This document shows positions 22,773 through 32,800 of a stretch of DNA of 64,000 nt, piece after piece (within the stretch, counting starts at the first letter, position 1; each line of letters starts with the position of its first letter). Both the position numbers and the translations under genes were made by a program. The notes beneath the pieces are model-generated. The model made no database searches, was not told the origin of the DNA, and worked only from the letters and a program-made list of their open reading frames with translations. This stretch comes from Scolanthus callimorphus (lineage: Eukaryota > Cnidaria > Anthozoa > Actiniaria > Edwardsiidae). The stretch is from the NCBI GenBank assembly GCA_033964015.1, contig JAWWUD010000104.1, positions 248,001-312,000 of the forward strand, in the 5' to 3' direction.

Positions 22773-23051
22773 AACAATTCACTGTCTTTTGCCAGGTATC
22801 ATGTAGTCCTAAGTCCACCTGACCTGAAACTGCCCATTTTGTTGTTGTTGATGCTATTGTTGCAATTGTTGTTGAAATGACTCACTGTCGTCTCTTTCCA
22901 GGTGTCATTCAGTCCTATGTCCACGGGACCGGAAGCTGCCCATTGGTACAACCTGCTAAGTCGACCGGAAATGTCAAGTGCAATGTGGCATATACTCCGA
23001 GGATTCAAGTTTAGAGAAAGAGAGGGACACCAGCTTATCAGTCCTAGATAA
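17194..23051 (+). CDS. Synaptotagmin-like protein, two C2 domains, five exons
   Basis: Exons: 17194-17617, 18972-19455, 21249-21399, 22208-22413 and 22902-23051 (TAA). All junctions are GT-AG and all phases match (2, 0, 1, 0); about 471 residues. Exon 1: lumenal head MPEIQYHDVAERLG, membrane span ending LVVGVICKFL, cysteines and a Lys/Arg-rich stretch, then a Ser/Arg linker. Exon 2 is C2A. Exons 3-5 are C2B, ending with the WHxL motif (WHILRGF) typical of synaptotagmins. Known role of the family: membrane-trafficking and exocytosis sensors. Ca2+ ligands are mostly missing: C2A keeps two loop-1 Asp and one loop-3 Asp but has Tyr and His at the others; C2B has Asn, Tyr and Ser in loop 3. So it is probably Ca2+-independent. 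Exon 1 needs one extra base near 17259-17263 to join head and span. AATAAA at 23405-23410. Confidence 0.88.
17750..18370. repeat. 89-bp minisatellite in synaptotagmin-like intron 1
   Basis: About six to seven imperfect copies of an 89-bp unit containing AGGAGTCCATTACTAGGAGT, GTCCGCCAACACTGTAGATT and ATGTGCTATTTTTAG. The word AGGAGTCC begins at 17852, 17941, 18030 and 18119, giving exactly 89 bp. The same family reappears at 21600-21940 in intron 3 of the same gene. Confidence 0.9.
18372..18960. other. Remainder of synaptotagmin-like intron 1
   Basis: No repeats or exons recognised. It ends in the pyrimidine-rich acceptor TTTATCTCTCCAG at 18971. Confidence 0.4.
19466..20955. repeat. 33-bp minisatellite in synaptotagmin-like intron 2
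   Basis: About 45 tandem copies of a 33-bp unit (GGGTCTGAAAACGGTCTGTC then TATGTATATATCC). It starts ten bases after the splice donor at 19456. Variants include TGTGTCTG, CATATATCGGGGCC and a few shortened units around 19965-19980, 20210-20240 and 20770-20830. The period is divisible by 3, so the upstream exon frame runs on into it without a stop for more than 400 bases. Confidence 0.95.
21600..21940. repeat. Second block of the 89-bp minisatellite (intron 3)
   Basis: Roughly four copies of the unit described at 17750-18370, with the same GAGTCCATTACTAGGAGTGA and CCGCCAACACTGTAGA words. Separated from the first block by 3.2 kb and two coding exons. Confidence 0.88.
22680..22860 (+). repeat. 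Degenerate upstream copies of the last-exon boundary plus (GTT)n
   Basis: The block from TTTGCCAG at 22793 through AAACTGCCCATT is a decayed copy of the real boundary at 22894-22946 (CTTTCCAGGTGTCATTCAGT through GAAGCTGCCCATTGG). A further partial copy (GTGAAGCTGCCCATTG) lies near 22697. The pseudo-exon carries an in-frame TGA, so using its AG would truncate C2B. A (GTT)n microsatellite runs over about 22727-22770. Confidence 0.75.
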
Positions 23052-23056
23052 CCTGC

Positions 23057-23146
23057 CTAAACAGGACAACGATGGAGATCTATTCTTCCCTGTCTACTGT
23101 ATCGAAATGAGCTGGACGTGATTTTCAAACGGGGGGTGGTGGCGGG

Positions 23147-23181
<35 letters not shown>

Positions 23182-23410
23182 GGCGGTTAAGGTCGTATTT
23201 TTTAGGAGTTGATCGGTGGAAGGAGCCCATCGCTTCGAATTTATAATTTGCCACTGGAATTAAGAACTGCAACGAGGCTCACTGCATTCAAAAGGGAATT
23301 AAAACGGTATTTTTCATGATCCTCCCGCACGGCAATACTGTTAAGACGGTGTGTCGTTGTGTAGATTACTTTGTATTTTATCACTGAGTATTTTCCCGTG
23401 TCGAAATAAA
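23057..23410 (+). other. Synaptotagmin-like 3' UTR with poly-G tract and poly(A) signal
   Basis: After the stop at 23051 comes a T8/G-rich run (about 23148-23183, over 25 G) and then AATAAA at 23405-23410. Long G-runs also occur at 1930, 43850 and 57295 beside mobile-element ends. Confidence 0.55.
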
Positions 23411-24590
23411 CCTTATGTATGTATATAGCTTCTTCCTAGGGGTAGAAAAGTGTAACAGCGAATTGGAAAATGAAGCAGGTCTGAATTGTTTTTTAGAACA
23501 ATAGATTTGCCCTTAAATAAACACAATAAATACAATACAAACGTAATTTAAGCGTGTTACTTCACCAAAAAAATAGATGCTGACGTTGTTGAAAACTACA
23601 AGGGTTTTGGGAAATCGCAGACCAATTCCATTGAGGTGGAACAAACAGGAATTTTGAAGTCCATCTCTGTTATTTGTCCCGGCCCAGGGAGGACACACAA
23701 AGAGTGAAGAATAAAGCAGGGATGAAACAGTGATGAGAGAGTTGGTAGGAATTCAAAACATTTTGTACGTGGATGCTCCGCCGAGACACTGGGCCCCTCA
23801 ACCTTTTATAATAGTAAAATTAGGAAAAAGGTACCCCTTTATTTACTGTAAAGTGTAAAACACTAGCGCACACACATCGGCATCAGTCTGGCCAAGACGG
23901 AACGCTAGCACAGTCTATTACCTGTGCCCGACCGAATCCCTTTCTCTTCTCCTTTGAGAGAGAAGCCATGCGGAGGAGGCTACATTCGCTCCGCTATTAA
24001 AATGACTGTTGATGTAAATGAGCGAAGTTTCAAGACCTGACAAAACTAATCTTTAATTCATCTTTAATAGCGGAGCTCGAAGGCGCCCGCGTAGCGGAGC
24101 CCCATAGCTACATGCAGGAGAAGAAGAAAACAACAAAAAAGTGTATACCCATCGACCTTGATTTTCATGGACTTCCGGTTGTGTGTGTGTGTCCGTCGTC
24201 GCACAGGCAACCCACTAGTTTTGAGTGGGAAAATGAGCACGCGCGCGCTTGAATTTTATTTGGCTAGGATCAAGGGATTTTTTTCATTTCATCCCTCAGC
24301 CAACGTAATGCAGAGAAAAGAGGCCTCTGCTAGCAGGGACGAAGAATTTTCGACAAGTGAAGGAATTTTCTTTGTTCTTCACCAATTTGTGACAAGCTGT
24401 CATATCAAGGTATTTTAGACTAAGTCTAAAAGTCAAATTTAGCGGGATGAAGTCAAGACGTCGAGATGGATATGTCGATGAACACGGGAGTTTCACGAAG
24501 GAAAAAGAAGTGAAGTCAGAGGACAAGGAGTGAGAGAGAGAACGGGAAATTAATGTCTTCAGTAGCCGGGATGGAGGTAATACCCTAGCC
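23411..24590. other. Intergenic; small inverted repeat, no gene recognised
   Basis: A short inverted repeat GCTCCGCTATTAAA (about 23990) with TTTAATAGCGGAGC (about 24062) is the only structure seen. A GT-rich run is at 24180-24192. The plus-strand frame at 24158-24418 has no domain. Confidence 0.4.
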
Positions 24591-24593
24591 AAC

Positions 24594-25140
24594 ATGTCGA
24601 AACCTGAAGATAAAAAGGCAGAGACTAAATACAACGGAAAAAAGTGTGCAGAACATTTCTCAGACTTCAGAAGGAAAGATAGAACGACAGCGCGAGATTA
24701 CCGAAGGTCGAAACTCGGAAGACTATCGTTGTGCCGTGAAGTGACAAGGAAAAAAATTCTCAAGGTAGGTCCTCACGAAAATGTTTGAATTCAACCGTCC
24801 CCAATAGACCAATTTCGATATTCTTACTTGCGTCCGAGGCTCAGGGAAATAAATCAAAAGGAACCGCATCGGCATCGAAAAATAATTTATTTCTATTGCT
24901 TTATTCCCCTGGCCTCGTATTCAAGTTTTAAAATATCGAAAGTGGTATATTATAGCTCTACGAGCTTTAAAAGCTGACACTTAAATAAATATTTTTTTTT
25001 TACTCTAGGATGTTCAAGGAGGGACTGTCCGTGAAGTGCATACACCACGTATTTGCACTGTCTTGGATAAGAAGAAATCCGCCAAGAAATTGAGTAATTC
25101 TGTCACAAAGTGGAAACAATTTTTGGATAGAGTATTGTAG
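24594..25140 (+). CDS. Unrecognised basic 100-residue protein, two exons
   Basis: Exon 1 is 24594-24764: ATG in a good context (AACATGTCG), 57 codons, donor AAG|GTAGGT. Exon 2 is 25009-25140: acceptor TTTTTACTCTAG, 43 codons and TAG. Both are phase 0 and give a continuous 100-residue protein starting MSKPEDKKAETKYNGKKCAE and ending TKWKQFLDRVL. It is strongly basic (many Lys/Arg), has two or three Cys, and no signal peptide or membrane span, so it is likely cytosolic or nuclear. AATAAA at 25165-25170, 25 bases after the stop, supports a compact gene. I do not recognise the family. Such short two-exon genes are easily missed by gene predictors. Confidence 0.7.
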
Positions 25141-25179
25141 CATTTTTTTGAAAGGTCTTGATAAAATAAATATTTGGTG

Positions 25180-27370
25180 ATAACACCGAGAAGAAATTTC
25201 CAAGGAATGAAACCTGAGAAATAATGTTTCAAAGTTATGATAGTGCTGGCTGTTGATGACCAACCTATGTAAATTGTATGGATTTGGACACTTTCACGAT
25301 TCATTTTCGATGTTTGGTGTTGTAAAGAATGAATTTTTTAAATCGATCAGATATCAAAAACAGCAAGACAGTAGTCTATGCTATGATGTCAATTATTTTG
25401 TTCCAAGACTTTTTTTTTTTTTCAATCGTTAATCAATTTTCAAATTGATTACGCTTTGGTTACCAATAATATCTCTGATGTACATCATACTTTGTTTAAG
25501 TCATCAAAACGAGTCCAATGACTTTTCGAACTCTGGATAGAACACCAAACTGGGTTCCCTGGTACCTCTTCAAACACTTTTGGATTTGAAAATCCTTTTT
25601 GAAATTTTTAACTTTTCCTAAAATCCTTGTTCTATGTGCAGCTGCTCGTATAAAAGCTATTTTCCCGGAGCTCTAAATCACATCTTCCTTCTTTGTTTGG
25701 TCCATTTACACAGCAATAGGTATGTACATTTCGCATTCAGTACAGTTCACATGAATTGGATTCACCTGAAATAAAGAAAAGAGGAAATAATAAATAAAAT
25801 ATAAGATAAGGACTATGTAACGCAGCTGGGCCAGAAATCGGAATGTTAATCAACCTGTTATCGTGTCGACGGATCGAGCTACAATATTTTGATAATATAA
25901 GACGTCGTAGCTCTCCTCGTCTGCGATTGTTCCAAACTTGAAGCTTTCACGTATTTTAAACGCCACTTATTTTTTATATTTGAAAAATCTCTCGTTTATT
26001 GACTCTAGAGGTTTTAGAAAAAATACTGCCCCTCCTACAAGCCACGAGATATACATTACCAGCCCCCTGGCACCTGATGAGTTTTTTAAATCTCCCTCAG
26101 ATTTTCCCCTTCCCTGGTACAAATTCCGACTGACCTGGTACTGTCCCGGTGCATTTTCCCCAAGCGAAAATAGGCAAAACTTTTACAATTCCCAAACAAC
26201 CGTCTGGGTTCTCTGGCTGGACACCTGTAAAACACCGACCTGGTGGAAAATTGGGCAACCTGGTGACCCTTTTACTGAAAACCTGCCGAGCTCGGCAGGT
26301 CTGTTACAAAGGGGTATACTAAATAAACACCCTTAGCAAGGGATACAGAATTGAAGTATAGCAGAAATTTGTAGGGTAATACAAGTTCTAGGATACGATC
26401 ACTAATCAGCAAATAAATTAATAAGTATATTTCTGCCAATCGAATTAAATAGTATCAACAAGTACAATAAAAAGCACAGGAAATGTCTGCAGAAACCAAA
26501 TCATGTGAAAAGCTGATTCCCATGGTAAAAGCATGGGAAGTGTTCGGATTTCCTATGGATAGCCTTTTGAGAAATCCGAACACTTCTCATTCATGTACCG
26601 TGGGAAATGCAGCTCCCATGATTTACGCCAACTATCAAATCGCGGTTTGTTTGCGTTTGTTTGGCTTCCGTCAATCAAACGATAGATTATAACAGCTGTG
26701 GGTAATAAAAGACTTGCATGTCTAGCCGGGCTCCAAAACCAAATTAATTTCCCACCATAAATTGCAAATGAATTTTATATTATAAAAAAAATATCCTTGC
26801 GCTTGTATTGAATGGCCAAGCCAAAACGCAGTAAGATTTCTTCGCAGAATTGTGAAAATCGCAGTGAATTATTATATATTTTTATTCTATGTTCACCTTT
26901 GAAAATCTGTCTTCCGTTTGCTGGTTTTAGTGGTAAACAAAGCAAAGGTCGTTAAATTCTCTTGTGATTTGTCAATATATCTATTCCCAGTGCCTATTAA
27001 CCTTTTCATGCCGGATTTGTATCAAATAGTTGTCGTTGTTTTTTGAAACGCTTTTTTCGTCGTCCCATGCTGTTTATTAGTAGCTAACAGAAAATAAATT
27101 AGCATACACACACATGGCCACATCTCAATGCTAAATACATAGCAAATAAAGTACTTATTCTAGAACGATAGCCCGATATCGAAACCTTGAAAGTTTGTTG
27201 TTTCTGACACTTAAGGCATGTTATCTTCGCTATGGCACTCTTGTCATTACTTAGCCTAAAATCAGTAACAGAAGTTCAAGAGAAGTCGCCATCTAGTAAT
27301 AAAGGGCATGCAAATAAAATATGAAACTTCAAGTGTTTTGCTTTTTTACGTATCTTTACTTACTTTATTC
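25180..27370. other. Intergenic; scattered repeats, no gene recognised
   Basis: Contains an inverted repeat near 26537-26590 (AAGTGTTCGGATTTC and its reverse complement) belonging to a family seen again near 52230. A 26.0-26.3-kb plus-strand frame without domains is likely chance. Confidence 0.35.
26480..26610. repeat. Dispersed repeat with AAGTGTTCGGATTTC palindrome, copy 1
   Basis: TCTGCAGAAACC, GGAAGTGTTCGGATTTCC, ATGG and TCCGAACACTTCTCAT occur in the same order as TTCTGCAGAAACCC...GGAAGTGTTCGGATTTCCCA...TCCGAACGCTTCCCAT at about 52215-52305. A dispersed family, MITE-like; ends not defined. Confidence 0.5.
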
Positions 27371-27373
27371 TAC

Positions 27374-27592
27374 TTATACGTCAACGCTGATGGACTTCTC
27401 TTGTGTTGTAGGCCTTTGAGATCGTCGAATCATTGATTCTCTTTCTTCCAAAGCTGGGTTATAGTCATTTGTATCTTTGCTCTTTGGTTTCTCCGATCGA
27501 CATTTGCAGCATATAATAGAAAGAAGCCATAGAATGAAAAACGCCGTGAACAGAATTGAAGACACCACTATAGCCGTGACTTTATCTGTCAT
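27374..27592 (-). CDS. Small single-pass membrane protein (72 residues)
   Basis: Minus strand ATG at 27592, TAA at 27374-27376, no intron. Residues 1-7 (MTDKVTA) precede a 24-residue hydrophobic span (IVVSSILFTAFFILWLLSII), then CCKC, a Lys/Ser-rich juxtamembrane segment and a hydrophilic tail ending QEKSISVDV. With no cleavable signal, the span would act as an anchor, probably with the basic side in the cytosol. AATAAA on the same strand lies only a few bases after the stop (27364-27369). Its layout (short head, span ending in W-L-x-S-I-C-C, basic tail) is like the first exon of the gene at 41088-43578. The two may be distant paralogues. No family name can be given. A longer frame starts upstream but from a non-ATG codon. 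Confidence 0.55.
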   Translation of the reverse strand: MTDKVTAIVVSSILFTAFFILWLLSIICCKCRSEKPKSKDTNDYNPALEERESMIRRSQRPTTQEKSISVDV

Positions 27593-27599
27593 AGTTACT

Positions 27600-28425
27600 T
27601 CTCTTGGAATCAAGCTTCTTGTAAATTCACAAAAATCCCTCGATTTCTCTTTAGAAGTCTTTGGAGATGCAAACCAAACTTAATAGTTCGGCGTCTTCTT
27701 CTGTTAATTTATTCACCGCGGAGGGTACTTAGCAAATTTGAATTGTGCTAAAAACAAAAGAGTAGCGCTCTTCACAGAAGCCTTCTTTTCACGCCTCACA
27801 GAATAATAATAATTCGCGTATAATAAAGCCTGGAAAGATTATGGGTCAAGAGAGAAAGCACCGTCTCTGAAAGATAAGAACCAGCTGCATATTTTAGAGA
27901 AAACTAAATCACGCGTTCTTTTATTGAGGTGTAAAAGTTTACTTTTCACAATTAAACACTTAAATATTAAAGGTTAACAACGCAAAGCTATCAACTAGGT
28001 TTTTTCAGATCAGGCGCCAGCAGGTTGCCGATCAAATGGAGAAACTTGATTCGCCAGTTCTATTCGCATCGATGGGTGTCCTGTGGCACAGAGCGCGTAC
28101 TCGAGAGACGTCACGGTAGACGTTGTCATATTTCTCGAGCCCAACTGAGCTCCCCGGCTCGTCCAATAGACCTCTTTACCGACGTATGCAAATTGCTTAT
28201 TTCAAACCACGTGATGTTTACATGAAGAAAAATCATTTGTCTTTCTTAATTTTTTTTACGGAATTTTCACTTGGATATGGAACCATTTGACGATGAAAAC
28301 TGCACATGATTTGAAAGGGCAAATTGCTTGCGAGGTGAAGGGGTACGTTAAAATTAAAGACTATACTACAAAACGGTTTTGGTGTTATTTTGTTTTTATA
28401 ACAAGATGACGTTTTTCAAAAGCGA
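27600..28425. other. Intergenic; no gene recognised
   Basis: AT-rich with short frames only. It may hold the promoter of the minus-strand microprotein, but no element can be assigned. Confidence 0.3.
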
Positions 28426-28427
28426 GA

Positions 28428-28592
28428 TCATTCTCGAACCCAAAACTCCCCAGAGCTCTCGCTGATTGGCTCATTTTGAGCTCATTTTGAGCATGCGCTG
28501 AAGGTCTTTCTCTCAGCTGCGCTCTGTATTAAATCTCGTGTATGCTTCAGTGGCTGTCAACGAGCCGGGGAGCTCTGGGTTCGAGAATGGTT
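28428..28592. mobile_element. MITE-like foldback ending CATTCTCGAACCCA
   Basis: The left terminus CATTCTCGAACCCAAAACTC with CCCAGAGCTCTCG pairs with CGAGCCGGGGAGCTCTGGG then TTCGAGAATGG on the right. Total about 160 bp, no coding capacity. Confidence 0.6.
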
Positions 28593-28746
28593 CATGACCC
28601 TCCTCCTCAGAGCCTCCTCCGATCCACGAGTGACGGATCTGGGTACCAGAATGCATTTGTAAAAGGGCAAAGAGAACCCAGGAAGCTGAAAACTGGCATG
28701 ATTTAAATAAAATAATCATGGGGTTTTTATGCCGTTTCAACGAGTC

Positions 28747-29045
28747 TAAGGGCCCGTTCACACTGCGCTATTTTAGCTGCGATTTGAGGTGCGTTTTTTT
28801 CGGCGATCGAATCGTGGACGTCATATCGCGCATTGTGAACGGCCGGCGATTTGGCTCTGCGATATTTGTCCATTTGTTGGCAATCTGAAGAAATCGCACC
28901 CTCGCAGTGGAATTTCAACATGTTCAAAACGCCTGCGACGTCGCGGCGACATCATATGATGTGAAACCGCCGGCCGTTCACACCGCACGATATGACATCG
29001 CCGCATGGGATCGCCACAGAAATCGCGCCGTGTGAATGGACCTTA
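28747..29045. mobile_element. MITE-like element with TAAGGnCCnTTCACAC termini
   Basis: Left end TAAGGGCCCGTTCACACTGC and right end GTGTGAATGGACCTTA are imperfect inverted copies. Further inside, CGATATGACATCGCC-type words recur in inverted orientation. The termini resemble those of many animal MITEs. The superfamily is not decided, because the flanks TAA and TTA do not give a clean duplication. Confidence 0.55.
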
Positions 29046-29049
29046 AGTA

Positions 29050-29780
29050 ATTACAGTATCTTTGCGCGATTTGCAAAATATACTTTGAATCGTTCACGAA
29101 ATCTTTCGTCGGCCTTTTTTGTAACTTTTGCTAGTGTTTTTGCTTTCTCGATACGAAGCGCAGACAACCGGATGTCTTGCGCATGCACTACTAACTCCAA
29201 TAATGACCACTAAGCTACTAGCACAACCTACGATGACTTAGTACTAAGGTACTAGCGTATATCAAACGAATTTTCAGTAGTAATACCGCTGCAAGCATGC
29301 TACAGGCTATTCATATCAAGAAAGTTCTCGTTGAAATGTGTCGTTTTCTAAAATGTCCTTATATGGAAGTTTCTACTTATCATATTTGGAGTTCCAGAAG
29401 TTTTCCTAGCTTATTTCTTACCCTAAATTGTCAAAAGGTTCGTCAAAACTTGCAGACTTTGGAGAGAAATGTTCGTGTAGGCCGCCATCTTTATTTTGGT
29501 CCCCAGGAGCTCGGAAATACCTACACAGGTAGCCCGCGTCACGCACGGGCTGGCATTGACAAAAGCGACACAATGAATATATTAGTCTGTTTATGGTAGG
29601 CTTCTGCTATGAGTGGCAATACGATTAAACGTTCGTATGATCCTCGGTTCACTGATTTATTTCCGAACTGGACTCGCTCTTGATCACCGAGACCTTACAG
29701 CTGTTAATTATTCTTAACAGCGGGCAATGATGCAAATAAAATTAAGTAAAAAAAAAAAAATGAAATCATGAAGGCAAGAA
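29050..29780. other. Intergenic between MITE and P450 3' end; no gene recognised
   Basis: Plus-strand frame at 29297-29599 has no domain. An A-run at 29747-29760 is the only simple feature. Confidence 0.3.
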
Positions 29781-29879
29781 TGACGTCTATGTTTTATTTT
29801 AATTATTTCAGATTACAAAAATACCTATTATTTTCGTAGCCCAAACCAAATCTGTGTGTAATATTCGGATATCAAAGAG

Positions 29880-32800
29880 TTAGTCTTTGTCCCGTTCTTC
29901 GACCAACAGCTTCAGAGGCGGATCTGGCCTGGTTACCAGGCGAATAAGTGGTTTCACTTGCAGGCCTTGTGGCGCAGTAAACCGGAAGTGACGTAACAGC
30001 TCCCTAGAATGAGCTTGAGTTCGGCGATGGCAAACTTGTAGCCAATGCACGTGCGAGGCCCAGCCGAGAATGGTAGGTACGTGTAGGGGAGGACTGGGGA
30101 GGGGCCGCCAACTGCTATATGTTATCCGAGAAAAGAAAACAGTAAAATCGTAAATGAAAAACAAGCAATGCTTATTGGCCACATGAAGTTACCACTATCT
30201 GTTAGCAATTTACAGAACTTGCAGGAAGAGGAGCAGAGGTTTTTTAATACATAAGAACAGTCGTTATAAAGGTCCTTTGTCACGGTTGTTCCAACAAAAT
30301 GTTCCGGTACTAATATGGAGCTCTAGTAATATCCCAAGGAATTTAACGAGGCAATGGATGGAAAGCGAAAACTTTTGAAAACTTTTGGACCTTCTGTGAA
30401 ATCATGTTTTTTTTTCGAACATTATTCCTGAACCTGGAAATACTGACCTATTCAGATGGCAGTTGGGAAATTAATGCCAAGAAATCATGACTCCATGTCC
30501 TGCTTAACCAGCATCAGTACTTTTTAAAAAGAATCACGCGAATGTACGTCGAATTGGTGTGGCAATGCTATCATCTGTTTGCTTTGTTGATCTAATACGT
30601 TTAAAAAAACGTCCAAACTGACACCATGCTGTTCTATAAATTCAAAATGTCCAAGAGATTTGAACGGATCGAGTTCACTTCTTCTACCGTTACCTGATTA
30701 GCATAGACGTGTATGGGCTTACAAAACAATGTGTAACGCCCATCGGACACATGGTCATTAATGGCATGCAGTCAGACGAGGGTTATCACTGTTTATCCTG
30801 GAAACCTTACCATGTTCCTGGAATCTGTCGGGGTCAAACATAAGAGGGTCCTCCCAGTATTTCGATGAACGCTGTACCGAGTCGATTCCAATCGCTACGA
30901 ACGTACCCTTAGGAATGACATACCCTCCCAGCGTGTCTTCCCTGATTGTTGAACGGTGTGTTAAGAACGCAGGGGGGTGAAGACGCAGGGTCTCCTTGAT
31001 CACTTGACCCAAGTACTTGAGGTTGTTTAGTTGTTGCCAGTTCGGGGGAGTGTGATTTGCTGACAGGACTTTAATTGATTCCTATGGAAAGATGTTTGTT
31101 TTAAATAGAGAGCTGAGTTCTCTGTATATCTCCTTTTCCTTCCTTCTCACATGACTCGGTGAGCAAGGCTTACTTCTCCCTCACAAGGGCGTGGCGTCCA
31201 AAGCGTGTCAAAGACAATGCTCAACTATAATCTTCTTTTGCGACATAAAACAGCTGCATTGTGAGGAAGACGATGGGATACGAACAAATATTGTTATAAA
31301 TGCCTACCTTTATAGTCCAGTCACAACCAGCTGAGAATGAGTTTCGGGGAGCGAAACTAAGCCTTTCAGTACGAACGAACATTATGGCCCACTTAAAGAG
31401 TTTATAATATTAAAAACGTAACTTAAAGGTTTTTGGGAAAACGTCGCTAGAGGAAGGCGGTGCAAACCACCTTGTGAGGAACTCCACCTCTCATAAGAGA
31501 AGATCAAGATAAACATGGAGAGTCGGGGGCCTCCCCGCAGAGTAAACCCAACCCTCCCAGGGTTCCAACTCCCTGTAAACAGGTCCTAGCTTACCTGAGC
31601 TGCCTTGTCTTGTATAGTATCATGTTTACAAAGCTCGTACAAAGCCCAGGATAGCGTGGCTGTTACGGTCTCGTGACCAGCAAGGGCGAACGTCAGTACT
31701 TGACACCTAGAATGCCACCAAAGAATACTTCTTAGATGCTGTTTTAAGCTTATTTTATAGAATTAAAGTTGGTGGGAGCTCAGAGTTACACATAACCTGG
31801 TGTCAAAACAGATTAGTATCACTAGATCACTTCAAGGGCCAGGGTCAGTCTCAGGCCCTCTAAGGGAACAGGGGACGGGACAGAAGGAAGGGGACAGAAG
31901 GAAGCGAGGGCATGACCACAAATCAATACGAAAACCTATGTCCACACTCAGAAACTGTACTTGCGTTGTTGCAGGATTAGGGGGGAAAGTGTCGGGTCTT
32001 GAATAAGTTTGATTTGTCAAGTGCGAGTAGATTTCATTCCGACCCTCTATCAACTGTATTGGCTAATTTTGACATTCGCAGCCCGTTATGTAAAGTCCTT
32101 CAAAAACTCCTACATAACATGACCTGGTGTCAGAAAAGATTAGTATTACTAGATCACTTCAATGGCCAGGGTCAGTCTCTGAGGCCCTCTAAGGGAACAG
32201 GGGACAGAAGGAAAAGAAGAGAGGTCATGACCACAAATCAATACGAAAACCTATGTCCACATCCAGAATCTGTACTTGCGTTGTTGCAGAATTAGGGGGG
32301 AAAAGCATCAGGTCTTGTCAGTTGAATAAGCTGTGATAGTGTGAGTAGACTTCCTTTAGACCCTCTATCAACTATATTGGCTAATTGTGAATTTCGTTAT
32401 GTAAAGCCCGTTATGTAAAGTCCTTCAACTCCTGTATATAGATCGTCTACTTTAATTCGACCTTGAGTTCTTTCAAGATGTGGAAGAGGCTCGTTGTAAC
32501 ATCACCTGTCACAAGTTCTCACCCACAATGCCGGGCTGAAGGCCAATGCCGATCGATATGAACTCATGAATATGAACAACCACATGGAATTCATTAGACG
32601 GTATACCTTAGTTCCTCATCATCCATGCATGATTTTGTCTCTTCGTCATACATATCTAGTAACACGTCAAGAAGATCCTTTTTGTCCGAGAATTGTCCAG
32701 TGGACCTTGAAACGCGTCGTTCCTTGATCACCTGTGGAAGGGAGAAATTCAGCCATCAGAAACGATGACACAGAGACAGGAACACAAGTTCGAAACAGCG

